Of a stretch of 64,000 nucleotides of DNA, positions 53,684 through 62,066 are shown piece by piece. The notes under the pieces are model-generated. The model was not told the DNA's origin. It searched no databases and was given only the letters and a program-made list of their open reading frames with translations. Numbering within the stretch: position 1 is the first letter of the stretch; each line of letters starts with the position of its first letter. This DNA comes from Chitinophaga rhizophila (GTDB lineage: Bacteria > Bacteroidota > Bacteroidia > Chitinophagales > Chitinophagaceae), in assembly GCF_019492185.1 (NCBI RefSeq), contig NZ_JAICCF010000002.1, positions 1,240,001 to 1,304,000 on the forward strand. Direction: 5' to 3'. The translations under genes and the position numbers were made by a program.

Positions 53684-55375
53684 ATGATACATTTTGATCT
53701 TCCCAAGGAAAAATCTTCCATCATCAAGGTGATCGGCATTGGTGGTGGCGGTAGCAATGCGGTGAACCACATGTACAACCAGCACATCGAGGGCGTGAAT
53801 TTTATCATCTGCAATACCGATGCACAAGCTATCGCAAACAGCCCTGTGCCTAATAAGATCCAGTTGGGACCACATTTAACACAGGGTCTGGGGGCAGGAG
53901 CCAATCCCCGTATCGGTGAACAGGCGACGGAAGAATCCTTTGAAGAAATCAAAAAGATCTTAGAGGTGAATACCAAAATGGCCTTCATTACCGCAGGTAT
54001 GGGTGGTGGTACCGGAACAGGTGGTGCTCCGATAATTGCGCGCATATGTAAAGAACTGGGTATTCTAACGGTGGGTATTGTTACAACGCCCTTCTCCTAC
54101 GAAGGGAAGAAAAGGATGGGGCAAGCCGACGAAGGTATTACCAGACTGAAAGAGTATGTTGATACGCTCCTGATCATTTCTAACGATAAGCTACGCCAGA
54201 AATACGGCGATCTTAAATTTAAAGCAGCTTTCGAGAAAGCGGATAACGTACTCGCAACAGCGGCTAAGTGTATCACCGATGTGATCAACTCAACTGGTCA
54301 GATCAACGTGGACTTTGCCGATGTGTGCACAGTTATGCGTAATGGTGGTGTGGCTATACTTGGTGCAGCAACTGCAGAAGGTGAAAACCGTGCGCAGAAA
54401 GCAATCGAAGATGCACTGACCTCTCCATTGCTGAATGATAATGATATCCGTGGTGCGAAATGGATACTTATCAACATTTCTTCTCAGGAGGGTGAATTTG
54501 AGCATACTCTGGATGAAATGGATACCATACAGGCATACGTTCAAAGCCAGGCAGGCGAGGATTGCGATGTGATCCTTGGTGTTGGCTACGACGAAAGCCT
54601 CGACAGAAAACTGGGTGTTACTATTATCGCTACCGGCTTTGAACAGAAACCGATCCAGCAGGTAAAAATGACGCCACAGGATCCTTCACGCGCACAACCC
54701 AAGATCGTAATGCAACTGGGCCAGGACGGTGATGAAAACAAGATGAACAACAACTTCCGTCAGGATTCGTTGTTCGTTGAACCAGCGGACCATATGGCAC
54801 CCCGCCTGGTAGAACCTGTGGTGACCCAGCCAGTAACAACCTATCAGCCGGCACAACCTGTACAGCCAGAGAGACAAAACTATACGCTCAACGTTGAGCC
54901 AGTTAGTACTCCCCAGCCAACTGCAGGATATAGTGGTAATGTAAATGTGATACAGCCTAATCCTTCTTCTGGAGGTTATCCGGCTGGTCCTGCTTACATC
55001 TATATAGAGCCAGGCAACAACACATCTGCATCTGATATTCCTGAGATGAAAATTGTATTCAGAGAAGAAGACCAGAAGCCAAATGCGCCTTCTGAGATTC
55101 ACCTGCATGCTTTTGAAGAACAACTGGAAGAGCAGAAACGTAAACAGGCTGAACGTGTAGCAAAACTACGCAGCATCAGCTTCAACGTAAAAGGCATAGA
55201 AAATAACGCGGAAATGGAAAATATCCCTGCATACATCCGCCGTAATATCAACCTTGATAACGGCGCAGGTTCAGCAGAGAATTTCTATTCTAACTATACT
55301 GTTTCCGATGGTCAGAATAACCAGGCAGAAATCAATACGATTAATACCTTTTTAGATGGGAAAAAACCCGATTGA
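53684..55375 (+). CDS. ftsZ: cell division GTPase FtsZ
   Basis: 563 residues. GTP tubulin signature GGGTGTGG (107-114), N-terminal IGIGGGGSNAVNHM, and T7 loop N208-x-D210 with D213. After the GTPase core (to about 320) comes a long Gln/Pro-rich linker, then the conserved partner-binding peptide IPAYIRRNI (about 513-521). Unlike in E. coli, this peptide is not at the end: about 42 further residues follow. It forms the Z ring. It is the last gene of the dcw cluster, with a strong terminator behind it. Confidence 0.98.
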   Translation: MIHFDLPKEKSSIIKVIGIGGGGSNAVNHMYNQHIEGVNFIICNTDAQAIANSPVPNKIQLGPHLTQGLGAGANPRIGEQATEESFEEIKKILEVNTKMAFITAGMGGGTGTGGAPIIARICKELGILTVGIVTTPFSYEGKKRMGQADEGITRLKEYVDTLLIISNDKLRQKYGDLKFKAAFEKADNVLATAAKCITDVINSTGQINVDFADVCTVMRNGGVAILGAATAEGENRAQKAIEDALTSPLLNDNDIRGAKWILINISSQEGEFEHTLDEMDTIQAYVQSQAGEDCDVILGVGYDESLDRKLGVTIIATGFEQKPIQQVKMTPQDPSRAQPKIVMQLGQDGDENKMNNNFRQDSLFVEPADHMAPRLVEPVVTQPVTTYQPAQPVQPERQNYTLNVEPVSTPQPTAGYSGNVNVIQPNPSSGGYPAGPAYIYIEPGNNTSASDIPEMKIVFREEDQKPNAPSEIHLHAFEEQLEEQKRKQAERVAKLRSISFNVKGIENNAEMENIPAYIRRNINLDNGAGSAENFYSNYTVSDGQNNQAEINTINTFLDGKKPD

Positions 55376-55414
55376 TCTATTCGGACGTTTGATTGTTTTT
55401 TAGTTGTGTTAAAG

Positions 55415-55446
55415 AAAGTCCTCCGGTTCCCCGGGGGACTTTTTTT
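55415..55446 (+). terminator. dcw cluster terminator after ftsZ
   Basis: 12-bp stem (55415-55426 with 55431-55442, one G-U), loop TTCC, then T6. It overlaps the end of the convergent DUF202 gene. Confidence 0.9.
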
Positions 55447-55825
55447 ATGCACTTTCTATCAGGTACACAATCAGTAATACACTTACCAGGAAAATGAAAG
55501 CTGTAAGTAATGTAATAAGCAGCGATGAATGCTGATATACACCTGTTAATAACTGCTTCTCCGTACGCTTGTATCTTATATAGGAAAAGATGGTAGTACC
55601 AGCTCCGACAGCAACCAGTAATATGCCTGCAATGGCAGAATACCCCCGGGAAGGTATGACATAGTCCTTTCCCAATACAACAGACAGCTGCTTCACAAAC
55701 AACGAAAATTTGACCACTACAAAGCCAAAAGCCATTATTCCGATACTGGTCCTGGTCCACGCAAGTAATGTACGCTCATTCGCCAGATGATCGCTGGCAC
55801 TGCCTTTCTGCTTATTTTCGGACAT
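55445..55825 (-). CDS. YidH-like DUF202 membrane protein
   Basis: 126 residues from the ATG giving MSENKQKGSASDHLANERTL; a longer frame (17 codons more) is less likely as DUF202 proteins begin close to the LANERTLLAWTRT motif (here 14-26). Three membrane helices follow (about 30-50, 62-82, 100-122). The DUF202/YidH family has no firm biochemical role. It is convergent with ftsZ and apparently monocistronic. Confidence 0.87.
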   Translation of the reverse strand: MSENKQKGSASDHLANERTLLAWTRTSIGIMAFGFVVVKFSLFVKQLSVVLGKDYVIPSRGYSAIAGILLVAVGAGTTIFSYIRYKRTEKQLLTGVYQHSSLLITLLTAFIFLVSVLLIVYLIESA

Positions 55826-55958
55826 ACGCTGAGAATTTAAATGATGACATAATTGCATCAACAACAACCTGACCATAAAAAAGGGGAAAAATCCCCTCCA
55901 GCTGACAGGGATTGTACCCCATTAACACATAATTAACAATTAAACCGATACGATCCGG

Positions 55959-55966
55959 TATTTTTG
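55959..55966 (+). promoter_or_regulatory. possible -7 box of the HsdR_N-like gene
   Basis: TATTTTTG exact match, 62 nt before the ATG at 56029. No TTG at ideal spacing. Confidence 0.35.
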
Positions 55967-56028
55967 ATAGGATATTATTTCAACCCCTTTTTACCTAAAA
56001 CTATACCCTTATCATTAAAATTCCTCCT

Positions 56029-57105
56029 ATGGATTTCAAAGATCAATTAAAACAGCTGGGTGACAGAGTTGCCAGACTAAAAGAGCAGATACTGACAGAA
56101 GAAGCTACCAAGAATGCTTTTATTATGCCCTTCATTCAATGCCTAGGATACGATGTATTCAACCCCCTGGAAGTAACACCCGAGTTCATCGCAGACATCG
56201 GTATTAAAAAAGGAGAAAAAGTAGACTATGCAATCATGCAGGAAGGAAAACCTACTATACTGATAGAATGTAAACATTGGTCTACTGATCTGAATCCGCA
56301 CAACAGCCAGTTATTCCGGTATTTCCACTGCACCAGCGCGCGGTTCAGTATCCTTACCAATGGCATCCATTACAAGTTCTATACGGACCTCGTGGAGCCT
56401 AATAAAATGGACGAGAAGCCATTCTTTGAATTTTATATTGATGACCTGAAGGAAATTCAAACAGAGAAGCTAAAAGAGTTTCACAAGAGTTATTTCGACC
56501 TGGATAAAATACTGACAACTGCCAGTGAGCTGAAATATACCAATGAGATCAAAAACATTATTTCACGCGACCTTAATGAACCATCTGATGAATTTACCAG
56601 GTATTTTGCGAAACAGGTATATCCATCTTCTGTTACTGCAAGAATACTCGAGCAATTCAAAGGCTTACTGAAAAAGTCCTATCATCAGTTCATTAACGAT
56701 GCTATCAATGAAAGACTAAAGTCAGCGCTGAATACCCAAGAGCAGGAAGCAAAAGAAGAAGTAACAATTCCCGACCTCACAGAAGAGGAAAATAAGATCA
56801 TTACTACGGAAGAAGAACTGGAAGCCTACCATATTGTACGCTCTATGCTAAGACAGAAAATCAGCGCAGGCAGAATAGTATTCAGAGATACACAATCTTA
56901 CTTCGGTATCCTGCTGGATGATAATAACAGGAAACCATTATGTCGCGTTCACCTGAATGGGAAGCGGAAATTCCTGTCATTGTTTGATAAAGATAACGAA
57001 GAGAAGATCGAAATCAGTGGTATTGACGACATCTATAACTACGAAGCACAGCTGTGGAAAACTGCCCTGAAATATGACCCTGCGGTGAACGCAGATAGCA
57101 AGTAA
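56029..57105 (+). CDS. orphan type I restriction HsdR N-terminal-like nuclease
   Basis: 358 residues. The N-terminal domain (about 10-150) has the PD-(D/E)xK core: acidic E25 in TEEATKNAFIMPFIQCLGY, D66 in KVDYAI, and E80-C-K82 in ILIECKHW, followed by QLFRYFHCTSARFSILTNG. This is the pattern of the HsdR N-terminal nuclease domain and COG4748-type standalone proteins. There is no helicase part. The C-terminal third (about 260-350, EEELEAYHIVRSMLRQ, then a beta-rich LCRVHLNGKRKFLSLF) looks like a separate small domain. No hsdM, hsdS or other defence gene is adjacent. All predicted catalytic residues are kept. The biological role is unknown. Confidence 0.8.
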   Translation: MDFKDQLKQLGDRVARLKEQILTEEATKNAFIMPFIQCLGYDVFNPLEVTPEFIADIGIKKGEKVDYAIMQEGKPTILIECKHWSTDLNPHNSQLFRYFHCTSARFSILTNGIHYKFYTDLVEPNKMDEKPFFEFYIDDLKEIQTEKLKEFHKSYFDLDKILTTASELKYTNEIKNIISRDLNEPSDEFTRYFAKQVYPSSVTARILEQFKGLLKKSYHQFINDAINERLKSALNTQEQEAKEEVTIPDLTEEENKIITTEEELEAYHIVRSMLRQKISAGRIVFRDTQSYFGILLDDNNRKPLCRVHLNGKRKFLSLFDKDNEEKIEISGIDDIYNYEAQLWKTALKYDPAVNADSK

Positions 57106-57192
57106 ATAGATGTCAGGAAACATACATGTATCCCGATAAAATCGTCCACCCTTTACTGGGTTCTATCCATTCCTTACCGGCTGGTTCTGTCG

Positions 57193-57200
57193 TAAATTTG
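57193..57200 (+). promoter_or_regulatory. -7 box of the pirin gene, leaderless geometry
   Basis: TAAATTTG exact match, followed by CTAC and the ATG at 57205. The expected transcription start falls on the ATG. Confidence 0.55.
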
Positions 57201-57204
57201 CTAC

Positions 57205-58068
57205 ATGCAAAAGACAGTAAACAAGGTTGTAAGTAACCATCGGATAAACGGCTCTCTGAGCGATTATTACTTTTACAGTCCTTTGCCGTATCAGGACGGT
57301 AAGGCAACGGATCCATTCCTGTTGTTACACCACCATGGCCCGATGACACTACCTCCGGAGAACAACGGTATGCCTTTCGGTCCGCACGCACACCGAGGAT
57401 TTGAAACGGTAACCTGGATACTTAAAGGGCATGTGGTGCATAAAGATTCTCATGGTTATCACAGCAGAATAGACGAAGGTGGTATACAGTGGATGTCAGC
57501 CGCAAGAGGCCTGATTCACAATGAATATGTGGAAAAGTCTTTTAAGGAAGAAGGCGGCGAGCTGGAACTCCTGCAGTTATGGATCAATTTGCCTGCTAAA
57601 CTGAAAATGACGCCTGCTAAATATACTGGCGTACAGCAACAGGACATTCCTGTCATAAACGCTGATAATGATAAGGTGCAGGTCGCAATTGCCGGCGGTA
57701 GCTGGAACGGTCACAAGGGGGCTGTCAGTTCGCTAACCGGTATCAATGCCTTCCTGATTCATATGCAGGCAGAGGGCAGAGCTACCATTAACGTTGCCCA
57801 AGGTAGAAACGTGTTATTCTATGTCTTAAGAGGCAATGTAGCGGTTAATGGCAATACAGCCGGAGACAGATCCCTGGTGCTGTTTGACAATGACGGAGAT
57901 GCCATTGACATTACTGCTAGCAGCGATGCCATTATCCTGTATTGTGACGGAGAACCGCTGAATGAGCCGGTCGCATGGCATGGTCCATACGTGATGAACA
58001 CGCAGACGGAGATAATGGAAGCTATGCGAGATGAAAGAATGGGAAAATTTGGGTTCTATATTGACTAA
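57205..58068 (+). CDS. pirin family protein
   Basis: 287 residues, bicupin. Metal ligands H61, H63 (FGPHAHRGFETVTW), H105 and E107 (LIHNEY) match human pirin H56, H58, H101 and E103. Some bacterial pirins act as quercetin dioxygenases or as redox regulators; the substrate here is unknown. The gene has its own -7 box and a bidirectional terminator shared with the convergent potassium transporter. Confidence 0.93.
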   Translation: MQKTVNKVVSNHRINGSLSDYYFYSPLPYQDGKATDPFLLLHHHGPMTLPPENNGMPFGPHAHRGFETVTWILKGHVVHKDSHGYHSRIDEGGIQWMSAARGLIHNEYVEKSFKEEGGELELLQLWINLPAKLKMTPAKYTGVQQQDIPVINADNDKVQVAIAGGSWNGHKGAVSSLTGINAFLIHMQAEGRATINVAQGRNVLFYVLRGNVAVNGNTAGDRSLVLFDNDGDAIDITASSDAIILYCDGEPLNEPVAWHGPYVMNTQTEIMEAMRDERMGKFGFYID

Positions 58069-58075
58069 AAAATGA

Positions 58076-58112
58076 GAAAGCCGGCATTACCAAATGCCGG
58101 CCTTTCTTTTTA
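58076..58112. terminator. bidirectional terminator between pirin and kup
   Basis: 13-bp stem (58076-58088 with 58093-58106, one bulged base), loop ACCA, T4 on the plus strand and a T6 tract a few bases after the stem on the minus strand. Confidence 0.85.
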
Positions 58113-60065
58113 AGAATGTATGATCCTTCGTAGCTGCAGGTTAGTGACCGGTGCTACTACCAACGGATACTTTTCGATGGTCACGTAGCTGGAATCAAGT
58201 CCGAAACCACGCTCTTCTGATAAGCTGATCTTTTTCAGGAAGAAATACATACGCATTACCAGGCGTTCGTACAATGGCAGGTCATTGTCATGAGACAGGA
58301 ACTTCTCCATTACGATAAACTGGAAGTCACCCACTACATTATTCTTACTCAATGATTCGTAACGGCTGGTAATATTCACTTCCTTGTTACGCACCATATC
58401 TTCCACTACCATCCGGAACATCAGGTTAATACGCTGCTCCACTTTAAAGCCCAGTCTAAACTCTACCCTGATCACTTCATTAGGAATAATGGTTTGTACA
58501 GAGTATTCACTCAGGTATGGTTCATCTACCACATCTACGTGCACAAACCAGTAGATATCTGCCCTTTTAGGCTTCTTATTAAGGATAGAATAGATAATCT
58601 TATGTTCAATCTCCTTGGGGTTGTCGGCGCTACTCATATACACCAGGTGAGTGGCATATTTAGGTATTGTGCTGTCATTGCTCAGCTCCTGAATAACCGG
58701 TAGGTGATCTTCCAGCTTTACAAACTCCACATAGCGGTTTTTGATCTTGCGGGACTTGTACCATACCATCATAATCAGGAAGAGGATACCTGCCACTATT
58801 ACAGTCACGTAACCGCCATGCATGAACTTCACAAGGTTGGCGAAGAGGAAGGAAAATTCCAGTGTAAAATAGATCACCAGGTATATGAGGATCAGACTAA
58901 GCCTTACTCTTCTGGTATAGAGATAGAAGGCGAACAGGCAGGAGGTCATGAGCATGGTAATCGTGATGGATAGGCCATACGCAGCTTCCATAGCACTGGA
59001 CTCTTTAAAGATCAGTACGATGGCCACACAACCTACGAACAGCATAGTATTGATACCAGGAATATAGAGCTGTCCGCGCATTTCTGTCGGGTAGTTGATC
59101 TTCAGCTTAGGCCACAGGTTCAGGCGCATCGCTTCCGATATCAGTGTGAACGAGCCGGCTATGAGTGCCTGACTGGCGATTACGGAAGCGAGGGTAGCGA
59201 TCAATACGCCGAATATGACAAACCATTCAGGCATAATAGCGAAGAATGGATTGGTATCTTTAGGGATAATCTGGCCTTTCTGGGTCAGCAACCAGGCTCC
59301 CTGGCCGAGATAGTTAATAATCAGACAGGCCTTGACAAAGGTCCAGGATACCCGGATATTGCCCTTACCACAGTGCCCAAGGTCTGAGTAGAGTGCTTCT
59401 GCCCCGGTGGTACATAGAAATACTGCCCCAAGTATCATAAAGCCGCGGGGGTAGGTTACCAGCAGTTCAATGGCATAGTGGGGACTAAAAGCTTTAAATA
59501 CAGACAGATCGTCCAGTATATGTGACAGGCCCAGGACACCCAGCATAGAGAACCAGATGACCATGATAGGCCCGAACAACTTACCTATGGATACGGTACC
59601 AAACTGTTGTACTACGAACAATGCTGTGATAATGGTCAGTACTATCTTAACGATAGTCCATTGACTGAGGTCCTTAAATACTTCTAATGTGCGTAAACCT
59701 TCGATGGCGGAGGTGACGGTAACGGGAGGAGTGATCATACCATCTGCCAGCAGGGCTGCACCACCGATGATGCCAAATATAACGGCCCATTTGGCATGCC
59801 GCCTGACAAGCGCGTAGAGTGAGAAAATCCCACCTTCACCCTTATTGTCGGCCCGGAGTGTCAGGATGACATACTTGATGGTCGTTTGTAAGGTCAGGGT
59901 CCAGATGATACAGGAGATACCACCGATTACCAGGAGATCACTCACTGGATTATTACCTACAATGGCCTTGAAAACGTATAACGGAGAGGTTCCAATGTCA
60001 CCGTAAATAATGCCTAAAGCTACTACTAAACCGGCCAGGCTTACCCTGTTAATGTCTTTTCTCAC
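58110..60065 (-). CDS. kup: KUP-family potassium uptake protein
   Basis: 651 residues from a GTG start giving (M)RKDINRVSLAGLVVALG. The longest frame begins at a TTG (60095) that lies inside the -7 box of the promoter, so it cannot be the start. A GTG right after that box is also unlikely because it would be at the transcription start and adds ten residues foreign to the family. Twelve membrane helices (about 1-440) include GIIYGDIGTSPLYVF and TGAEALYSDLGHCG, then a cytoplasmic C-terminal domain of about 200 residues. KUP proteins are proton-coupled potassium symporters. Monocistronic. Confidence 0.94.
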   Translation of the reverse strand: MRKDINRVSLAGLVVALGIIYGDIGTSPLYVFKAIVGNNPVSDLLVIGGISCIIWTLTLQTTIKYVILTLRADNKGEGGIFSLYALVRRHAKWAVIFGIIGGAALLADGMITPPVTVTSAIEGLRTLEVFKDLSQWTIVKIVLTIITALFVVQQFGTVSIGKLFGPIMVIWFSMLGVLGLSHILDDLSVFKAFSPHYAIELLVTYPRGFMILGAVFLCTTGAEALYSDLGHCGKGNIRVSWTFVKACLIINYLGQGAWLLTQKGQIIPKDTNPFFAIMPEWFVIFGVLIATLASVIASQALIAGSFTLISEAMRLNLWPKLKINYPTEMRGQLYIPGINTMLFVGCVAIVLIFKESSAMEAAYGLSITITMLMTSCLFAFYLYTRRVRLSLILIYLVIYFTLEFSFLFANLVKFMHGGYVTVIVAGILFLIMMVWYKSRKIKNRYVEFVKLEDHLPVIQELSNDSTIPKYATHLVYMSSADNPKEIEHKIIYSILNKKPKRADIYWFVHVDVVDEPYLSEYSVQTIIPNEVIRVEFRLGFKVEQRINLMFRMVVEDMVRNKEVNITSRYESLSKNNVVGDFQFIVMEKFLSHDNDLPLYERLVMRMYFFLKKISLSEERGFGLDSSYVTIEKYPLVVAPVTNLQLRRIIHS

Positions 60066-60092
60066 GAAATATGTATTTAATAAAAAAGCCAC

Positions 60093-60124
60093 CAAAGGTA
60101 GGTGGAATTAAGAAGATCTACAAA
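60093..60124 (-). promoter_or_regulatory. kup promoter
   Basis: Minus strand TTTG (60124-60121), 20 nt, TACCTTTG (60100-60093): exact consensus. It fixes the transcription start near 60088 and excludes the upstream TTG start. Confidence 0.75.
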
Positions 60125-60146
60125 ATTATCCGAAATACCCGGGCAT

Positions 60147-60180
60147 AAAAAAACCCCGTCTCAGCGAATGCGAGACGGGG
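60147..60180 (-). terminator. terminator of the OmpA-family gene
   Basis: Perfect 9-bp stem CCCCGTCTC/GAGACGGGG (60154-60162 with 60172-60180), 9-nt loop, then T7 on the minus strand (60147-60153), 26 nt past the stop. Confidence 0.9.
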
Positions 60181-60206
60181 CCTTATATCTTCTTAGTGAG
60201 ACACTA

Positions 60207-61754
60207 TTAGTTAGCTGGAGCTAAATCAACAGTTGAAGACTCACCAGGAGTGTTTTGTTTGATGAAGCGACCGCGATCGATACCTTGTTTATCAGCCAGG
60301 TAGTCGATAACTGCGTCTACTCTTCTGCTGCTCAGGTCAACACCACCTTTCTTAGCTTTAGCACCAGCGTGGCCAGTAACCAGGATGTTGCAAGAAGGGT
60401 TAGATTTCAGTGTTGAAGCAACGCTAGCCAGGATAGCTTCGTTATCAGAAGCAACTTTGGTTGCGCTACCTTTGAAGCTTACGCTAGGCAGAACCAGGGT
60501 GTTACATGCTTGACCTTTAACCATGTCTTTGCAGCACTCAGGATCTGGGCATTTACCAACACCATCAGCGTCAACTGGCTGGCAGTAAGTTGGAGTAACC
60601 AGCTGTTTGTCTTTGTAGTCAGGAACGCCATCACCATCAGTATCTTTAGCTACACCGTGAACATCAACTGGAGCACCAGCTGGTGTGTTAGGCTCGCGAT
60701 CGAACTGGTCAGTAACGCCATCGCCATCAGCATCAGGCAGAACTGGAGTAGGCAGTTTCATGTGACGAGGAGAACTCAGCTCGTTGTAAGCGTAGTTCAG
60801 TGGGTTTACCCACCATAATGGCTCAACGCGTTTAGAAGAGTTACCCAGGTTGAAGTTCAGACGAACGCTGGTGTAACTGAACGCATCTTTATGATTGCTG
60901 TATGGACCAGAATAACCGTCCAGATAGTCATCAAAGAATAAAGTATATTTCTCTTCGATACCGATGTTGAAACGTTTAGAAACTCTGAATGCGATACCAG
61001 TACCGAAATCAGCACCGTGACGCAGCAGTTGGTTATTATCTCTACGGCCGATGTTACCTCTGTTACCCTGAGATGGAGCATTCTGCTCATAATCTCCGTC
61101 GAACAGGTTTTTCAGCTGGTCTTTAATGTCCTTACGAGGAGCATTGAAGTTGATACCAGAGAAATCGTAAGGCTGACCATTCGCGTTTAACGCATCAACG
61201 TCAACGTCGATCATACCGAAGCTGTAACCACCGAATACATACCAGTTAACTTTAGGCTGTGCTTTGTAGAACAGGATGTTGCTCAAAGAAGCCATCAGGT
61301 CAATTGACAGCTGATGAGAAGCTGTTTTGTAGTTAGCTACGATGTTACCACCGTTTTGAGCTGCGGTTGGACCCCATGCAGTGCTGTTATTGAAGATTGC
61401 AGGTCTTAATCTGTAATCCATACCTTTATCGAAAGCGCCGGTATATTCAGCTCTTACAGAGAAAGTATGACCCAGTGATTTTCTCAGGGAGATACCACCA
61501 CCGAAACCTGGTTGTGCTGGGATAGTACCATTGATCAGGTGCAGACCGCCGTGGAAGCCCAGCTCCCACATATCACGTGGTTTTGCAGGGAAATCATACT
61601 GGTGGTTAGAGAAATTGTTCTGTTGCGCCTGTCTGGATGCTGGAACTTTGGTTGAATCCAGGGCATCGTAAACAGGGGTAACTTGTGCAAAACTGGAGGA
61701 CGCCGCTAGGAGACTCATAGCGCCAGCCAGTAATAAGTACTTTTTGCTTGCCAT
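60207..61754 (-). CDS. OmpA-family outer-membrane protein with TSP3 repeats
   Basis: 515 residues. Signal peptide (1-23, ending SSFA). An N-terminal beta-barrel (about 60-330) is followed by two calcium-binding thrombospondin type 3 segments (DADGDGVTDQFD and DTDGDGVPDYKD, about 345-385), a Cys-rich linker with CPDPECC, and an OmpA-like C-terminal domain (about 400-500). The peptidoglycan-binding motif reads GHAGAKAKKGG in place of the usual GHTD, so the conserved Asp appears missing, while the Arg in LSSRRVDAV is kept. The codon choice (GTT, GCT, CAG, AAC rich) and perfect promoter suggest very high expression, as for major surface proteins. Confidence 0.9.
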   Translation of the reverse strand: MASKKYLLLAGAMSLLAASSSFAQVTPVYDALDSTKVPASRQAQQNNFSNHQYDFPAKPRDMWELGFHGGLHLINGTIPAQPGFGGGISLRKSLGHTFSVRAEYTGAFDKGMDYRLRPAIFNNSTAWGPTAAQNGGNIVANYKTASHQLSIDLMASLSNILFYKAQPKVNWYVFGGYSFGMIDVDVDALNANGQPYDFSGINFNAPRKDIKDQLKNLFDGDYEQNAPSQGNRGNIGRRDNNQLLRHGADFGTGIAFRVSKRFNIGIEEKYTLFFDDYLDGYSGPYSNHKDAFSYTSVRLNFNLGNSSKRVEPLWWVNPLNYAYNELSSPRHMKLPTPVLPDADGDGVTDQFDREPNTPAGAPVDVHGVAKDTDGDGVPDYKDKQLVTPTYCQPVDADGVGKCPDPECCKDMVKGQACNTLVLPSVSFKGSATKVASDNEAILASVASTLKSNPSCNILVTGHAGAKAKKGGVDLSSRRVDAVIDYLADKQGIDRGRFIKQNTPGESSTVDLAPAN

Positions 61755-61811
61755 AATTGTTTTCTATTTAAAAACTGTTAAAAATTTACTAATAACCCGT
61801 TTTTTACCCAG

Positions 61812-61842
61812 CAAAGGTAAAATTCTCAGATGAATATTCAAA
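61812..61842 (-). promoter_or_regulatory. strong promoter of the OmpA-family gene
   Basis: Minus strand TTTG (61842-61839), 19 nt, TACCTTTG (61819-61812): perfect consensus and spacing. The transcription start near 61807 gives a leader of about 53 nt, AT-rich. The remainder of the 312-nt gap to the prenyl synthase holds no gene. Confidence 0.8.
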
Positions 61843-62066
61843 TTTTTGTTACAATATTATTTTCATTGATAACTTATTAACTACTAGCGCTTAGGCAAAA
61901 CAAATGTTATACCTTAACTTAGTCTGGTATATAACGAATAAGCATATTTGTTATAAGTAAAACAACATAATGTTAAACTTATGTTACACCGATATATACA
62001 AATTAGGGGCCAATTTGTTAAAATTTGACTTTTAAAGCATAGCTTAGCAATCTTTTTAAAGCACCT

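Noticed and set aside
56029..57105. A complete type I restriction-modification system
   Set aside because: Only an HsdR_N-like protein without helicase; no hsdM or hsdS nearby.
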